Shown piece after piece: positions 5,877-7,443 of a stretch of DNA of 7,443 nucleotides (its first letter is position 1; each line of letters begins with the position of its first letter). The notes under the pieces are model-generated. The model was not told where the DNA came from and did no database searches. It saw only the letters and a program-made list of their open reading frames with translations. A program made the translations under genes and the position numbers. Origin of the DNA: Nitrososphaeraceae archaeon (GTDB lineage: Archaea > Thermoproteota > Nitrososphaeria > Nitrososphaerales > Nitrososphaeraceae); NCBI GenBank assembly GCA_025922715.1, contig JAICHH010000086.1, positions 1 to 7,443 of the forward strand, written 5' to 3'.

Positions 5877-5902
5877 AAAAAAGTCTATGATGTTATTCAT
5901 AG
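5877..5902 (-). terminator. Hairpin plus U-run after the polytopic membrane protein gene
   Basis: Sixteen bases after the stop, the minus strand reads CTATGA-ATAACA-TCATAG (5902-5885), a perfect 6-bp stem with a 6-nt loop. After AC comes TTTTTT (5882-5877). This is compact and close to the textbook intrinsic terminator layout, although archaea mostly need only the U-run. It separates this gene from the secreted-protein gene downstream. Confidence 0.55.
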
Positions 5903-5917
5903 CATTATTTCTTGTTG

Positions 5918-7279
5918 TTATTTGCTTGTTTCTTTATATTCTAATTCTTTTTTTACAATTTGAAAAAGTTTTTCTATATCTTCTTTTTCAAGTTCTTTTT
6001 GATGTTCTTTTTCTTTTTGCCTTATACCAAATTCATTACTTTGTAACACTTTAGTCATTATTCCTTTAATATCTTGTTCTAATTGTGACTTTGCAATATT
6101 TCTAAAGAATCCATATTGGTGAATTCTATTTGCAAAATTCCTGACTAAAGACATATCTTTACTAACATGAAGTGATGCAGAATAAAATCCCATAAAAAGA
6201 AGATAAATTGCCAATCCTGTAAATAAAATTGTAATTAGTCCAAATGGGGGAAAGAGAAAACGGGGAAAAGGAGTCTCTTGAGTTGATGTAAGAACAAGTA
6301 ATAATCCAAATGCAACTAAAATCAAATAACTTCTAAATGATTTATTTGGTATCTTTCTTATTAGTAACCATAATGTTATACTAACCATAGTGGCACCTAT
6401 AAAAGTGGTAACGGTAGAAAGTATTGTGTAAAAAGGTAAAAAGAGAGATGGATTTAATAGATATAGACTTATCAAAAGTTTCAATGTAACTGGAAAAAAC
6501 TGTATTAGGAAAAATATCATAGGGATGGATAAAATAAGCCAAAATTTTAATCGATTATTTCTACCAAAATAATCATATAAAAGAAAGGCAGTTAATGTCC
6601 ATATAGAACAAAAAGTGATAAAAAAGGATATTCTATAAAAGGGATAGATCTGAGAGAGATTAACTGATATTGCATGTATTGTTCTTTTGAGGTCTGATGG
6701 TGTTATTGTTTCTTGAAAGTGTCCAAGTTCTGTAAGAGTATACACTAAAGAAAGAGCAATCAAGACATTAAATGTAACAAATGATATAGCATATACTAAT
6801 AATAATTTGTCTTTGTTAGATTTAAACCAATTAAAAAATTTTATAGTTCCCCAGACACTAAAATAAATACCAGTAAAATGAGTAATTATTAACAGAGAAT
6901 AAATTAAATAAATGCTATAACTATTATAAATAATCATGTCAGAAAAAATAACTATAATTAATAAACTAATTGTAATTAGATATATGACGATGAAATTGTG
7001 TATGACTTTTACTTTATCTCCTAAAATACTATAATTTTTTAAAAATATATTTTTTATTGTAAATATCAATAAAATATTAATAAATATGAAAAGGCTTACA
7101 AAAATTAAGAAAATTCCAATAAGGTAATCTTTTTTTTCTGGTAGATTGAACCTTTCACTAAGATCTACAAATGATGAATCAAAATATAAAAGTAATAATA
7201 ATGCAAGAAAAATTAATATATATTTTTGAGAAAGAAAATTAACAAAATTACTCGTTTTACTAAGCACTGACCAAACCAA
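5918..7279 (-). CDS. Polytopic membrane protein (about ten helices) with charged cytoplasmic tail
   Basis: This 453-residue protein is very rich in Ile, Leu and Phe. Hydrophobic segments lie at about 19-35, 52-75, 93-114, 120-142, 158-182, 212-236, 245-270, 279-305, 314-332 and 341-366. The last helix is introduced by QETPFPRFLFPPFGLIT (334-350) and followed by GFYSASLHVSKDMSLVRNF (364-382). The rest is a soluble tail with SQLEQDIKGIMTKVL (398-412) and a strongly charged stretch, KEKEHQKELEKEDIEKLF (422-439), likely a coiled-coil helix. The combination 'FPPFG, last helix, GxYxSAxxVSxD, then a QxEQxI tail' is one I recall from an unnamed multicopy thaumarchaeal family; function unknown. No transporter signature or catalytic motif is visible. 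The start is TTG (7279) or GTG (7267): a TAA at 7283-7285 closes the frame upstream and no ATG occurs in the first 114 codons. Confidence 0.85.
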   Translation of the reverse strand: MVWSVLSKTSNFVNFLSQKYILIFLALLLLLYFDSSFVDLSERFNLPEKKDYLIGIFLIFVSLFIFINILLIFTIKNIFLKNYSILGDKVKVIHNFIVIYLITISLLIIVIFSDMIIYNSYSIYLIYSLLIITHFTGIYFSVWGTIKFFNWFKSNKDKLLLVYAISFVTFNVLIALSLVYTLTELGHFQETITPSDLKRTIHAISVNLSQIYPFYRISFFITFCSIWTLTAFLLYDYFGRNNRLKFWLILSIPMIFFLIQFFPVTLKLLISLYLLNPSLFLPFYTILSTVTTFIGATMVSITLWLLIRKIPNKSFRSYLILVAFGLLLVLTSTQETPFPRFLFPPFGLITILFTGLAIYLLFMGFYSASLHVSKDMSLVRNFANRIHQYGFFRNIAKSQLEQDIKGIMTKVLQSNEFGIRQKEKEHQKELEKEDIEKLFQIVKKELEYKETSK

Positions 7280-7298
7280 TATTTACCTTAATGCAAAA

Positions 7299-7308
7299 TA
7301 CTATATTG
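7299..7308 (-). promoter_or_regulatory. Candidate TATA element of the polytopic membrane protein gene
   Basis: On the minus strand CAATATAGTA is centred about 25 nt before the TTG at 7279, a spacing that would favour TTG over GTG at 7267 if the transcript is leaderless. The match to a TATA box is only moderate. Confidence 0.25.
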
Positions 7309-7363
7309 ATTTTACTAGTGTTAAGTATAGAAGAGTAAAGAGTATTGTTATTGGATAAATAGA

Positions 7364-7443
7364 TTAATTATCTTCATTTATGCTGCTTATTCCAATAGAT
7401 GCAAAAACTAGAGTTATTATTAAGTATAAAAAGAGTCTATTTG
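7364..7443 (-). CDS. Possible C-terminal end of a further membrane protein, cut by the window edge
   Basis: On the minus strand the frame entering at the right edge runs 25 codons to TAA (7364-7366) and reads NRLFLYLIITLVFASIG followed by ISSINEDN. This is a basic residue, one complete hydrophobic helix and a short polar acidic tail, a natural membrane-protein C-terminus. It shares strand with all the complete genes here and ends 84 nt before the next start. The piece is short, and an opposing plus-strand frame from ATG 7380 is also open, so the call is tentative. Confidence 0.35.
   Translation of the reverse strand, partial: NRLFLYLIITLVFASIGISSINEDN

Noticed and set aside
7380..7443. Plus-strand gene starting at ATG 7380
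   Set aside because: Twenty-one open codons at the edge (MLLIPIDAKTRVIIKYKKSLF) with a moderate TATA-like match upstream. The overlapping minus frame makes a better protein and fits the strand of its neighbours, so I left this one out, but it cannot be excluded.

Overview
The window is strongly AT-rich and looks archaeal, most likely a mesophilic member of Nitrososphaerota (the ammonia-oxidising 'thaumarchaeal' lineage; a Nitrosocosmicus- or Nitrososphaera-like genome would fit). This is inferred from three things: TATA-like elements about 25-28 nt before start codons with little or no Shine-Dalgarno sequence; two genes that can only start at TTG or GTG; and protein types I associate with that lineage, namely the secreted four-Cys protein with a YGRTYGEWEAKFWEL block and the ten-helix membrane protein with a 'FPPFG' motif. 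No rRNA, tRNA, transposase or CRISPR array is visible.

Layout. (1) Positions 1-389, plus strand: the C-terminal part of a cobalamin-binding (B12) domain protein, cut by the window edge. (2) Positions 549-4444, minus strand: three separately spaced genes. They are a YbjT-like NAD(P)-binding atypical SDR whose usual C-terminal DUF2867 domain appears replaced by four membrane helices, a small four-helix membrane protein, and an SRPBCC-TIGR01777 (YfcH-like) epimerase fusion. (3) Positions 4445-5096: 652 nt without an intact gene, holding a near-perfect 27-bp direct repeat and what look like decayed minus-strand coding pieces. (4) Positions 5097-7279, minus strand: a secreted four-cysteine protein and a polytopic membrane protein with a charged cytoplasmic tail. 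(5) Positions 7364-7443: possibly the last 25 codons of another minus-strand membrane protein.

How the genes may work together. The B12 domain has E-x-H-x-x-G rather than the D-x-H-x-x-G usual in enzymes, a variant I associate with CarH/LitR-type B12 photoreceptor regulators. In bacteria such regulators often sit near photolyase, SDR, TIGR01777 epimerase and SRPBCC genes. A YbjT-like SDR and an SRPBCC-TIGR01777 fusion next to a B12 domain therefore raises the hypothesis of an archaeal B12- or light-responsive stress cluster whose remainder lies left of the window. This is inference; no photolyase, carotenoid gene or DNA-binding domain is visible here.

Most minus-strand genes have their own AT-rich promoter candidate, and several are followed by a hairpin and a U-rich tract, so they are probably mostly monocistronic.
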